Origin: Saccharothrix tamanrassetensis
GTDB taxonomy: Bacteria; Actinomycetota; Actinomycetes; Mycobacteriales; Pseudonocardiaceae
Assembly: GCF_014203665.1 (NCBI RefSeq)
Contig: NZ_JACHJN010000013.1
Coordinates: 1 to 64,000 of the forward strand
Length of the DNA stretch: 64,000 nt
Reading direction: 5' to 3'
Of this stretch, positions 7,905 to 15,900 are shown in pieces. Below the pieces are notes generated by a model that was given only the letters and a program-made list of their open reading frames with translations, ran no database searches and was not told the DNA's origin. Position 1 is the first letter of the stretch, and each line of letters starts with the position of its first letter. A program made the position numbers and the translations under genes.

Positions 7905-10652
7905 TCAGGCCAGGCCCGCGTCCGACGTGGACGGCCCGGCCGCGGTCACGTCGTCGATGCGGTACTTGCGCGCCGCCTGCACGACCAGCGACTGCTGCAC
8001 CTCGCCGCGCTTCGCCAGCGCCGCCAGCGTGGCCACGGTGATCGACTCCGCGTCGACCAGGAAGTGCCGCCGCGCCGCCGGCCGGGTGTCGGAGAAGCCG
8101 AAGCCGTCCGTGCCCAGCGTGGTCATGTCGGTCGGCACGTACGGCCGGATGAGGTCCGGCACGGCCGTCATCCAGTCCGACACCGCCACCACCGGGCCCG
8201 CCGCGTCGGACAGCGCCTGCGTCACGTACGGCACGCGCGGCTCCTGGTCGGGGTGCAGCAGGTTGTGCCGGTCCACCGCCACGGCTTCGCGGCGCAGCTC
8301 CGAGTACGACGTCGCGGACCAGACGTCGGCGTGCACGCCCCAGTCCTCGGCCAGCAGCCGCTGCGCCTTGATCGCCCAGGGCATCCCCACGCCGGACGCC
8401 AGGATCTGCGCGCGCGGGCCCGTGCCGGACGCCACCTGGTAGCGGTACAGGCCCTTGAGCAACCCCTCCACGTCCAGGTCCGCCGGCTCCGCCGGCTGCT
8501 GGTACGGCTCGTTGTAGACGGTCAGGTAGTAGAAGACGTTCTCGGCCTCCTCGCCGTACATCCGCCGCAGACCGTCCCGCACGATGTGCGCCACCTCGAA
8601 CGACCACGCCGGGTCGTAGGCGACCACGGCCGGGTTGGTGTGCGCCAGCAGCAGCGAGTGCCCGTCGGCGTGCTGGAGGCCCTCGCCGGTCAGCGTGGTG
8701 CGGCCCGCCGTCGCGCCCAGCACGAAGCCGCGCGCCATCTGGTCCGCCGCCGCCCACAGGCCGTCACCGGTCCGCTGGAACCCGAACATCGAGTAGAAGA
8801 TGTAGATCGGGATCATCGGCTCGCCGTGCGTGGCGTACGAGGTGCCCGCCGCCGTGAACGACGCGGTGGAACCCGCCTCGTTGATGCCCTCGTGCAGGAT
8901 CTGACCCTGCTCGGACTCCTTGTACGCCAACATGAGCTGGGCGTCCACGGACGTGTAGAGCTGCCCGTTCGGGTTGTAGATCTTCTGCGCCGGGAACATC
9001 GAGTCCATGCCGAACGTGCGCGCCTCGTCCGGGATGATCGGCACGATCCGGCCGCCGATCTCCGGGTCCTTGGCCAGGTCCCGCACCAGCCGGACGAACG
9101 CCATCGTGGTGGCGACCTCCTGCTTGCCCGAGCCCTTGCGGATCACGTCGTAGACCTTGTCGCCGGGCAGCACCAGCGCCTTGGACTTGGTCCGCCGCTC
9201 CGGCACGTAGCCGCCCAGCTGCTTGCGCCGCTCCAGCAGGTACTGGATCTCCGGGGAGTCCTGGCCGGGGTGGTAGTACGGCGGCAGGTACGGGTCCAGG
9301 TCCGCGTCCGAGATCGGGATGCGCAGGCTGTCCCGGAACAGCTTCAGGTCCTCGTGGGTCATCTTCTTCATCTGGTGCGTGGCGTTGCGCGCCGCGAAGT
9401 GCGGGCCCAGGCCGTAGCCCTTGATGGTCTTGGCGAGGATGACCGTCGGCTGGCCGTGGTGCTCCACCGCCGCCTTGTACGCCGCGTAGACCTTGCGGTA
9501 GTCGTGGCCGCCGCGCTTGAGGTTCCACACCTCGTCGTCGGTCATCGGCGCGACCAGTTCCTTGGTGCGGGGGTCGCGGCCGAAGAAGTGCTCCTTGACG
9601 TACGCGCCGTCGTTCGCCTTGTAGGTCTGGTAGTCGCCGTCCGGCGTGGTGTTCATCAGGTTCACCAGCGCGCCGTCGCGGTCGGCGTGCAGCAGGGCGT
9701 CCCACTCGCGCCCCCAGATGACCTTGATGACGTTCCAGCCCGCGCCGCGGAAGAACGCCTCCAGCTCCTGGATGATCTTGCCGTTGCCGCGGACCGGGCC
9801 GTCCAGCCGCTGGAGGTTGCAGTTGACCACGAAGGTCAGGTTGTCCAGCTGCTCGTTCGCGGCGACCTGGAGCAGGCCGCGCGACTCCGGCTCGTCCATC
9901 TCGCCGTCGCCGAGGAACGCCCACACGTGCTGGTCGGAGGTGTCCTTGATGCCCCGGTCGCGCAGGTAGCGGTTGAACCGCGCCTGGTAGATCGCGTTCA
10001 TCGGGCCCAGGCCCATGGAGACGGTCGGGAACTCCCAGAAGTCCGGCATCAGCCGGGGGTGCGGGTAGGACGGCAGGCCGCCGCCGGGGCCCGCGTGCGA
10101 GAACTCCTGGCGGAAGCCGTCGAGCTGCTCGGCGGACAGCCGGCCCTCCAGGAACGCGCGGGCGTAGACGCCCGGCGAGGCGTGGCCCTGGATGAACACG
10201 TGGTCGCCGCCGCCGGGGTGGTCCTTGCCGCGGAAGAAGTGGTTGAAGCCGACCTCGTAGAGGCTCGCGGACGAGGCGTAGGTCGAGATGTGACCGCCGA
10301 CACCGACGCCCGGCCGCTGGGCGCGGTGCACCGTCATCGCCGCGTTCCACCGGATCCACGCCCGGTACCGGCGCTCCACCTCCTCGTCGCCGGGGAACCA
10401 CGGCTCGCGCTCGGTGGGGATGGTGTTGACGTAGTCCGTGCTGGTCAGCGACGGTACGCCGACGTGGCTCTCCCTGGCCCGCTCGAGCAGCCGCAGCATC
10501 AGGTAGCGGGCCCGCTGCTGCCCGCCGCCGTTGAGCGCGGCGTCGAAGGACTCCAGCCACTCCGCGGTCTCCTCCGGGTCGATGTCCGGGAGGTGGGCGG
10601 CCAGGCCGTCACGGATGACGCGCACCCGTTCGGGAGTGTTCTGGGGGCTCAA
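7905..10652 (-). CDS. aceE: Pyruvate dehydrogenase E1 component, homodimeric AceE type
   Basis: This 915-aa thiamine-diphosphate enzyme decarboxylates pyruvate and hands the acetyl group to lipoyl-E2. Motifs visible in order: RERGHISTYAS-type substrate loop as VGGHISTYASSASLYEVGFN, the ThDP/Mg motif GDGEMDEPESRG with the later NLQRLDGPVRGN, and the C-terminal pyrimidine-domain blocks (GINEAGSTASFTAAGTSYAT). The length matches actinobacterial AceE. The start is unusual: TTG at 10652 with GAGGAG just upstream gives MSPQNTPERVRVIRD, as in relatives, whereas upstream in-frame starts would add about 200 unrelated residues. It is transcribed divergently from the DUF3052 gene, as in mycobacteria, and its partner E2 is at 25998-27851. 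Confidence 0.95.
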   Translation of the reverse strand: MSPQNTPERVRVIRDGLAAHLPDIDPEETAEWLESFDAALNGGGQQRARYLMLRLLERARESHVGVPSLTSTDYVNTIPTEREPWFPGDEEVERRYRAWIRWNAAMTVHRAQRPGVGVGGHISTYASSASLYEVGFNHFFRGKDHPGGGDHVFIQGHASPGVYARAFLEGRLSAEQLDGFRQEFSHAGPGGGLPSYPHPRLMPDFWEFPTVSMGLGPMNAIYQARFNRYLRDRGIKDTSDQHVWAFLGDGEMDEPESRGLLQVAANEQLDNLTFVVNCNLQRLDGPVRGNGKIIQELEAFFRGAGWNVIKVIWGREWDALLHADRDGALVNLMNTTPDGDYQTYKANDGAYVKEHFFGRDPRTKELVAPMTDDEVWNLKRGGHDYRKVYAAYKAAVEHHGQPTVILAKTIKGYGLGPHFAARNATHQMKKMTHEDLKLFRDSLRIPISDADLDPYLPPYYHPGQDSPEIQYLLERRKQLGGYVPERRTKSKALVLPGDKVYDVIRKGSGKQEVATTMAFVRLVRDLAKDPEIGGRIVPIIPDEARTFGMDSMFPAQKIYNPNGQLYTSVDAQLMLAYKESEQGQILHEGINEAGSTASFTAAGTSYATHGEPMIPIYIFYSMFGFQRTGDGLWAAADQMARGFVLGATAGRTTLTGEGLQHADGHSLLLAHTNPAVVAYDPAWSFEVAHIVRDGLRRMYGEEAENVFYYLTVYNEPYQQPAEPADLDVEGLLKGLYRYQVASGTGPRAQILASGVGMPWAIKAQRLLAEDWGVHADVWSATSYSELRREAVAVDRHNLLHPDQEPRVPYVTQALSDAAGPVVAVSDWMTAVPDLIRPYVPTDMTTLGTDGFGFSDTRPAARRHFLVDAESITVATLAALAKRGEVQQSLVVQAARKYRIDDVTAAGPSTSDAGLA

Positions 10653-10946
10653 GGGATCTCCTCGTTCCTGGGGTCTCTGACTCCCATCGTCACCTTCGGA
10701 GCCCGATCCCGTCACCGCTACCGGTGAGTAGTTCCGGATCGTGCCTCTCGCGCGCGCGAATAGGAGGTATGTAGAGCGTGCCTCATCCGGATGGCGGAAC
10801 GCATCCGGGGGTACCCGATGCGGCGTGTCACGGGCCTTACGGTTGCGCTTAGCAGGCCCGACAGTGTTCGCTAACCGCGACTGGTAGTGACATCGCGCGG
10901 CAGTCGAACCGGCTGCCGCTCTTGTGTACTTGGAGGAGTGGAAGCC

Positions 10947-11378
10947 GTGGTCGCCGCGGAAGACGCCGGCAAGATCGGTGTCGCCGACAGGCTCGGGATC
11001 GAACCGGGCAGCGTGGTCCAGGAGATCGGCTGGGACGAGGACGTCGACGACGACCTGCGTGCCGCCGTCGAAGAGCGAATCGGCAGCGATCTGCTCGACG
11101 ATGACGCCGACGAGGTCGTGGAAGTGGTCCTGCTGTGGTGGCGGGACGACGACGGCGACCTGGTCGACGCCCTGATCAACGCCACCGGTCCACTGGCCGA
11201 GGAGGGCGTGATCTGGGTGCTGACGCCCAAGACCGGGCGTGAGGGCCACGTCGAGCCCAGCGACATCGCCGAATCAGTGGCCACCGCGGGACTCGCCCAG
11301 ACCTCCAACGTCAGCGTGAGCACCGACTGGATGGCCACCCGTCTGGTGGCGCCGAAGTCGGCCAAGAGCAAGCGCTGA
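10947..11378 (+). CDS. DUF3052 family protein
   Basis: The small acidic protein (143 aa) is of unknown function and is conserved beside aceE and ahpE in actinobacteria (M. tuberculosis Rv2239c). GTG 10947 gives VVAAEDAGKIGVADRLGIEP. GGAGG at 10932-10936 is correctly spaced for it and too close for the GTG at 10938. The family features are the WDEDVDDDLRAAVEERI acidic stretch and the VVLLWWRDDDGDLVDALIN core. The C-terminus is basic (PKSAKSKR). It precedes ahpE by 100 bases and may be co-transcribed. Confidence 0.85.
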   Translation: MVAAEDAGKIGVADRLGIEPGSVVQEIGWDEDVDDDLRAAVEERIGSDLLDDDADEVVEVVLLWWRDDDGDLVDALINATGPLAEEGVIWVLTPKTGREGHVEPSDIAESVATAGLAQTSNVSVSTDWMATRLVAPKSAKSKR

Positions 11379-11478
11379 CCAGACCGCCCGTCCCCGGTGC
11401 CGCTAGGCTCGACGGCGGGCTCCGCACGCGTGGAGCCCGTCTTGTCGGGTGCACGGATTTCCGGTGGAGGGCTAAGGC

Positions 11479-11943
11479 ATGGCGGTCGAGGTCGGTTCGG
11501 AAGCTCCGGACTTCACGCTCAACGACTACAACAAGCAGCCGGTGACGCTGTCGTCGTTCCGCGGCGGGCGCAACGTCCTGCTGGTCTTCTACCCGTTCGC
11601 GTTCAGCGGTATCTGCACCGGCGAGCTGTGCCAGGTGCGCGACGAGCTGGCGGCGTACGAGGACGAGAACGTCCAGGTCCTCGGTGTCTCGGTGGACACC
11701 CCGTTCAGCCTGAAGGCGTGGGCCGAGCAGGAGGGCTACCAGTTCCCGCTGCTGTCGGACTTCTGGCCGCACGGCGAGGTGGCGGCGCGGTACGGCGTGT
11801 TCAACGAGGCGGCGGGCCTCGCCAACCGCGGCACGTTCCTCGTCGACGCCCGGGGCATCGTCCGGTACGCCGAGGTCAACGCGCCCGGCGAGCCGCGTGA
11901 CCAGGAAGCGTGGAAGAAGGCCGTGGCGGCCCTGAAGGCCTGA
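11479..11943 (+). CDS. ahpE: AhpE/BCP-type peroxiredoxin
   Basis: This 154-aa thioredoxin-fold peroxidase reduces hydroperoxides and peroxynitrite. The active-site segment is FYPFAFSGICTGELC, placing the peroxidatic Cys at 46. Position in the aceE-DUF3052-ahpE cluster matches M. tuberculosis AhpE. One difference stands out: a second Cys at 51, five residues on, is the spacing of the resolving Cys in BCP/PrxQ enzymes, whereas M. tuberculosis AhpE is one-Cys. The protein may therefore work as an atypical two-Cys enzyme. A GGAGG lies upstream of the ATG. Confidence 0.9.
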   Translation: MAVEVGSEAPDFTLNDYNKQPVTLSSFRGGRNVLLVFYPFAFSGICTGELCQVRDELAAYEDENVQVLGVSVDTPFSLKAWAEQEGYQFPLLSDFWPHGEVAARYGVFNEAAGLANRGTFLVDARGIVRYAEVNAPGEPRDQEAWKKAVAALKA

Positions 11944-11981
11944 TAGCGTTCCCGCGTCGTCCCGTCGCGGGCGGCGCACCA

Positions 11982-12056
11982 GGGCGTGTAGCTCAGCGGA
12001 AGAGCACTCGGTTTACACCCGAGCGGTCGCAGGTTCGAATCCTGTCGCGCCCACCA
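11982..12056 (+). tRNA. tRNA-Val (anticodon UAC), CCA encoded
   Basis: The acceptor arm GGGCGTG pairs with CGCGCCC through one G-T pair. The D-arm is GCTCAGCGGAAGAGC, the anticodon stem CTCGG/CCGAG encloses TTTACAC (anticodon TAC), and the T-arm is GCAGGTTCGAATCCTGT. The discriminator A and CCA are encoded at 12053-12056. An accessory block begins directly downstream. Confidence 0.95.
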
Positions 12057-12346
12057 CCGTTCTCGTGCGTACCCACCGTTGTTCCCGCCGGGCGCGCCCG
12101 TTGTCGTCCCACGTTCGTCGTGCGCCCTGCTCGCTCGATCTTCACCACCGTTCTCGTCGACCGGACCGGGCTGTCCGTCCACTTGGGACTGTGGCCGGCT
12201 TCACGTTTCAAGACCAATGATCGAAATCTCTCCGTAATCGTCGCAGGTGGTTCCGCGCGGCTATTTTCTTATTGCTCGATCAATCATTCGTGAACGCCCC
12301 GATCGAGCTATTGCGTCACCGTCGGCGGTCCGGGGACGCTGGACGC
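12057..12346. other. AT-richer spacer after tRNA-Val
   Basis: There is no supported gene. The stretch at about 12200-12310 is visibly richer in A and T than its surroundings (for example CTATTTTCTTATTGCTCGAT). It includes a short inverted repeat, CTCGATC with GATCGAG, around 12277-12308. No copy of the tRNA 3' end was found downstream within the accessory block, so an att site is not shown. Confidence 0.35.
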
Positions 12347-12526
12347 ATGCGCAATCCGGAGCTACACGTCGAGCTCCCGCCCGACCTGCCGGGCGACCGC
12401 TATGAGGGCATCCGCCACGCCGTGTCCAGCCTGCTGGAACTGTGGGGAGTGCCGGACGGCAGTGCGCAATTGGTGAGCCGGGCCCCGGACCCGGCCGGCG
12501 CCACCGGAAACGGCACTGCCGAGTAG
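12347..12526 (+). CDS. Hypothetical small protein (59 aa)
   Basis: The protein runs from ATG 12347 (MRNPELHVELPPDLPGDRYE) to a stop at 12526. It is acidic, with a probable amphipathic helix (GIRHAVSSLLELWGVPD), no membrane segment and no recognised family. Third positions are strongly GC, consistent with coding, but no good ribosome site precedes it. It lies between tRNA-Val and the large HTH-HSP90 gene and ends 36 bases before a strong terminator, so it is a separate transcript. It could be an accessory factor of the same block; this is not shown. Confidence 0.45.
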   Translation: MRNPELHVELPPDLPGDRYEGIRHAVSSLLELWGVPDGSAQLVSRAPDPAGATGNGTAE

Positions 12527-12562
12527 CGGTAGTGGGCTGTTCGAGTGATTCGAGCCCGTCCT

Positions 12563-12605
12563 GACGACGGCCGCCGACCCATTGCGGGCAACGGCGGCCG
12601 TCGTC
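12563..12605. terminator. Bidirectional terminator
   Basis: The 14-bp perfect arms GACGACGGCCGCCG (12563-12576) and complement (12592-12605) have a 15-nt loop. It lies between two convergent small ORFs, 12347-12526 on the plus and 12631-12741 on the minus strand, which supports both as real transcripts. Confidence 0.7.
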
Positions 12606-12630
12606 GTGTTTAAGCTGTCCGGGTCCTTGA

Positions 12631-12741
12631 TCAGCCCCGGTCCCGTCGACGCGCACGCACCCCGGCCACCGCGGCGGCCACCGCCAATGCCGCCGAGGCC
12701 GTTTGCAGCGCGGCCGTCGCCAACTCCAACCACAGGTTCAC
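12631..12741 (-). CDS. Small single-helix membrane peptide (36 aa), divergent from the HSP90 gene
   Basis: GTG 12741 is preceded by GGGAG eight bases upstream. The peptide begins VNLWLELATAALQTASAALA, continues as one hydrophobic Ala/Val helix, and ends with the basic tail RARRRDRG. It is transcribed away from the 1440-aa HTH-HSP90 gene, and a terminator lies where its transcript should end. A single transmembrane helix plus a positive tail is typical of small membrane peptides, including some toxins; no family was recognised. Coding status is uncertain because of its size. Confidence 0.4.
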   Translation of the reverse strand: MNLWLELATAALQTASAALAVAAAVAGVRARRRDRG

Positions 12742-12912
12742 GGTTTTTCTCCCTCTCTCGACCTTTCGGGAGAGAAGGTGCCGCCCGCCGGCCCCGGTCG
12801 TCACAGCTCCCGGACGACCTCGGAAGAACCACCCCGGACAACGGGGTCGGACCTGGTCGACCCGCCGTCCGGCGCCGTCCGGCCGGACGGCCGCAGGGAA
12901 GGGAAACCCCGG

Positions 12913-15900
12913 ATGCCCCCGGAAGCCGTGCCCGGCCTCGCGCAGTTCTGCGCCGACCTCGCCAGGCTGCACGTCGAATGCGGCAAACCGACCCTGAAAC
13001 ACCTCCAGTCGCGCACCGGCCGTGCCACCAGTTCGATCTGGGACCTGCTCAACGCCAAGATCACCACCCGCCCGCCGGACCTGGACCTGGTCCTCGCGGT
13101 GGTGCGGGTGTGCGCCGAGCACGCCCGCGCCAACGGCCGTCGCGTGTCGGTCAACACCGAGCCGGAGTACTGGCGGGACGCCCACGGTCGGCTGGAGACG
13201 GCCGTGCCGCTCCCGCCGCCTCCCGGCCCCGACCCCTGGGTCGCGCTGGTGGAGCACCACGTCGTGTGGGACCGGGCCGCCGACGCCGACCAGCTGCGGC
13301 ACCGCGTGGCCGAGGTCGCCGGACGCCTGCACGAGCGTTATCGCAAAGCGGTGGCGTCGCTGGACGGCGACCCGTGGCTGGACGAGACCCTCGCCGAACG
13401 GATGACCGCCTGGGTCACCACGCTCATCGGGACCACCTTGCAGACCCGGCACCTGGAGTTCACCGCGGCGGAGGCGGCCCTGGTGGCGCTGGCTCCGCTG
13501 GCGCACCAGGTCCGGTCGGCGGTCCTGGCGGCGAAGCTGTCCGGGGTCGCGCCGACGGACCTGCGGCACCGCGACGACGAGGACGACCAGGACCGGGACG
13601 AATACCAGCGGTTCCTGGCCAACCGGGAGGAACGTCGGCTGGTCGCGCGCACCCGGCAGCCCGCCGCCGCCGACGACGCCGACGACATCGCGTGGTGGCT
13701 GCTGTTCCACCGCTGGGCGGAGAGCCGGCCGGAGGACGTCACGGTGGCGATGGTGGTGGACGACCTGGCCCTGGACGACCAGCCGCTGCGCAAGATGCTC
13801 ACCGAGTCGCTGGAACGGCTGGTGCGGCTGTTCCGCCTGCCGCCGGAGGGGCTGCGGGACGGCCAGCGCCGCAAGCTCAAGGCCAAGGCCTCGTACGCGC
13901 GGGTCACCGCGGCCCAGCAGAGCGTCCGCGAGGACCTGGTCGGCCTGCTGCTCGCGGTGGCGCACGCGCAGGCCATCGAGTTGATGAGCCTGTCCTCCAC
14001 GCTGGTGGAGCACCTCGGCATCTCGAAACCGGTCGACCTCGCCCAGCTGCGGGCGACCCTGCACGACGCCTACTGGGATCCGATCGCGATCGGCCTCGGC
14101 CTGGTCGCCGAGTGCCGTCACGAGGCCGTGCTGGAGGCGTTGCGCGAACACGTCGGGCGGACCGACGTGATGCTGGGCGCCATCCGTGCCGCCGCCGAGT
14201 ACGACGCCCTGCTGGAGCCGCTGCGGGCGTTACCGGCCCGCGCCTCGGCCGATCTGGTGGAGCCCGCCGTGGTCGACGGCAAACCGGTGTTCGTGGTGCC
14301 GGTGACCCGGCTGCGGCTGGACGAGTCACGGGTGCGCGAGCTGCTCATGGGCGAGCAGCTCTACGGCGACAAGTCGCTCGCCATCCGGGAGCTGTACCAG
14401 AACGCGCTCGACGCGTGCCGCTACGCGAAAGCCCGGCTGGAGTACCTGGAGGAGACCTCCCAACTGCTGTCCAGGTGGGAGGGCCGGATCACTTTCGTGC
14501 AGGACGTGGACCCGGTCGACGGCAGGTACTACCTGAGCTGCACCGACAACGGGATCGGCATGGGGGAGTCGGAGCTGCGGGAGGTGTTCTCCCAGGCGGG
14601 CATCCGGTTCGCGGACCGCCCGGAGTTCCTGGAGGAGAAGGCGCGCTGGGCGAAGGCCGGCGTGGAGTTCCACCCGAACAGCCGGTTCGGCATCGGCGTG
14701 ATGAGCTACTTCATGCTGGCCGACGAGATCGAGGTGACCACCTCCCGGATGGACCAGCGCGGTGACGAGGCCGGCCCGCCGCTGCGGGTCTCCATCGCCG
14801 GGCCCGGCCACCTGTTCCGCATCGAGCGGCTGGACGGCCCGGGGGACCACGGGCTCGCGGGTCACGGCACGACGGTGAAGCTCTACCTGCGGGACGGCGC
14901 CGAGGCGCCTTCGTGCGTGGGGGCGCTCCAGCGGCTGCTGGGCATCGCCGAGTTCCCCACCAGCGCCGAGCACGACGGTCCGCCGGTCGACTGGGAGCCG
15001 TCGACCTTCAAGCCCCGTTCCTCCCGTCCCGGTGAAGAGGAGGGCATCGACGTGCGCGGACCTCTCGTGTCCAGCCGCCCGGCCGACGGCGGCGAGGTGA
15101 TCTGGTGCCGGGAGGGCGGCGCGCTGCTGGTCGACGGCCTCTACGTCCGGCAACCGGGCGGCCGGGGTCCGCTGGCGCGGATGAAGGGGGCGTCCGACAT
15201 CCGGGGCGCGGTGGTGAACCTCACCGGGCACCGGGCCCCGCCGCTGACGGTCGACCGGAAGTCGGTGCTGGGCGACGTCTCCGGGCACGTCGGGGAGTTG
15301 CTCGCCGGCGCGGCGGCCGACCTGCTGGCGGAGGGGCAGGACGCGTTCGACTTCGACTGGCTCTGTTCGGTGGCGGAGACGAGTCCGGGCATCGCCGACG
15401 TGATCGCGTCCGTCGCCGCCCGCGACGGGTACCGCCTGTCGTCCAAGGTCGGGTCGTTCGACCTGGCGGTGACCGGGTGCCTGCCCCTGGACCGCGACCT
15501 GTCCCGGCGCTCGCGCGCGGTGTACGGCTCACGGTTCCGCGGCCGGAAGGACGGTGACTCGCTGGAAGCGCGGTTGCTGCTGTGGCGGCTGCTGGCCCTC
15601 GGCGGGGGCGACGGTCTCGGCGGGACGCCTGCCGACGCCCGCCCGCTGCTGCCGGCGCTCCCGTCCGACCAGGTGCTGATCGAGCTCGCCTTCGGTCTTT
15701 CGAGGTCCCCCGACCAGACGTGGCACGTCGACGTGGGTGGGGTGGTGGTGGCCGCGGTGACGCTGGGCAGGGATCCGCGCTCGGTGGCGGAGCGCCTGAG
15801 CGTGCTCGGCTTCCCGGTGGGCGACGTCGGGCGGTTCCCGGACCGGCGGTCGTTCGACCCGGTGGACCTCACCCTGCTGAGCCGGGACCTGGACGGCAAG

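Noticed and set aside
8064..10727. Very long open frame on the plus strand opposite aceE
   Set aside because: It is antisense to a fully recognisable AceE, has no ribosome site and is low-complexity (Val/Arg/Gln/His), a GC-bias shadow.
10653..11249. N-terminal extension of AceE by about 200 residues
   Set aside because: It would run through the divergent DUF3052 gene; the TTG at 10652 has a ribosome site and gives the family N-terminus.
12703..12912. TTG-initiated 70-residue extension of the HTH-HSP90 protein
   Set aside because: It lacks a ribosome site, has shadow-like composition and overlaps the divergent small ORF; ATG 12913 has GGGAAGGG at good spacing.
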